DNA from: Micromonospora saelicesensis
GTDB taxonomy: Bacteria; Actinomycetota; Actinomycetes; Mycobacteriales; Micromonosporaceae
DNA length: 64,000 nt
Reading direction: 5' to 3'
Assembly (NCBI RefSeq): GCF_900091575.1
Contig: NZ_FMCR01000008.1
Location: 186,001 to 250,000 of the forward strand
Part shown: in pieces, positions 63,980 through 64,000 of the stretch
How the letters are laid out: each line of letters opens with the position of its first letter
Position numbering within the stretch: position 1 is the stretch's first letter
Translations under genes and position numbers: made by a program
Notes under the pieces: model-generated
What the model saw: the letters and a program-made list of their open reading frames with translations, nothing else
Databases searched by the model: none
What the model was told of the DNA's origin: nothing

Positions 63980-64000
63980 ATGGGCGTGACACGCCGCGCG
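63980..64000 (+). CDS. pyk: Probable pyruvate kinase, first seven codons
   Basis: The window ends just inside a new gene with AAGGAGAG 10 nt before ATG 63980. The visible residues MGVTRRA match the usual start of actinobacterial pyruvate kinase (M-x-V-T-R-R-A-K-I-V), and pyk lies near gltBD in this phylum. The identification rests on seven residues plus gene order, so it is tentative. Confidence 0.55.

Overview
This window looks like a chromosomal segment of an actinobacterium of the family Micromonosporaceae, most likely Micromonospora or a close relative. The evidence is the very high G+C content with strong third-position bias, frequent GTG starts, starts lying directly behind -10 boxes (leaderless-style), GTGA/ATGA gene overlaps, and the order hisF ... 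hisI-trpE-trpC-trpB-trpA-lgt-gltB-gltD ... pyk, which is a core actinobacterial neighbourhood. No rRNA, tRNA, CRISPR array, prophage or plasmid function was found.

Layout. 1-2.2 kb: end of a RidA-like gene, then an organic-peroxide module (ohrR, ohr and an NADPH-dependent reductase). 2.2-10.4 kb: hisF, a small hypothetical gene, a YczE membrane protein divergent from a MocR-type regulator, an LtrA-like membrane protein, an acyl-CoA ligase, a transposase (tnpB) remnant and a lone class I terpene synthase. 10.5-18.3 kb: a TIGR03085-like protein, a heterodimeric ABC exporter pair, a DUF2470 protein behind a strong iron-box, and a TetR-regulated ABC transporter. 18.5-36.5 kb is the amino-acid block: a nucleotidyltransferase-HisI reading frame, trpE, a Trp-associated membrane protein, trpC, trpB, trpA, a Nudix protein, lgt, an FAD monooxygenase, a GNAT protein, then gltB and gltD. 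36.6-41.4 kb: an MFS transporter, a small membrane protein, a secreted M1 aminopeptidase and a secreted SGNH esterase.

41.4-48.1 kb is the most unusual stretch: four co-directional genes, largely overlapping. They encode a one-pass membrane protein with a periplasmic-binding-protein-like outer half (interrupted by an apparent one-base loss), a cytosolic FtsK/SpoIIIE-type ATPase, a coiled-coil membrane protein and a small soluble protein. They look like one machine of unknown purpose. 48-51.5 kb is a patchwork of small hypotheticals, gene debris, a perfect 24-bp-arm inverted repeat and a DUF6244/small ORF/truncated PIN row. 51.5-55.4 kb: a deazaflavin-dependent reductase, a SEC-C protein, and a DHA2-type drug exporter divergent from its TetR regulator across three palindromic operator copies. 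55.5-64 kb: a pentapeptide-repeat membrane protein, a secreted lipase, an M48-type membrane peptidase followed 14 nt later by a protein resembling EACC1 conflict-system components, an aldo/keto reductase, a YciI protein, a BBE-type flavoprotein and the first seven codons of a probable pyruvate kinase gene.

Repetitive DNA is a theme. Three copies of a ~52-bp element sit exactly at stop codons between co-directional genes. Long inverted repeats lie at convergent ends or in debris. At least five genes carry short degenerate tandem copies of their own 3' end including the stop codon. Start codons were chosen from ribosome-binding sites, -10 boxes and family lengths; where two starts compete this is stated. 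Function calls rest on motifs and remembered family features, not on database searches.
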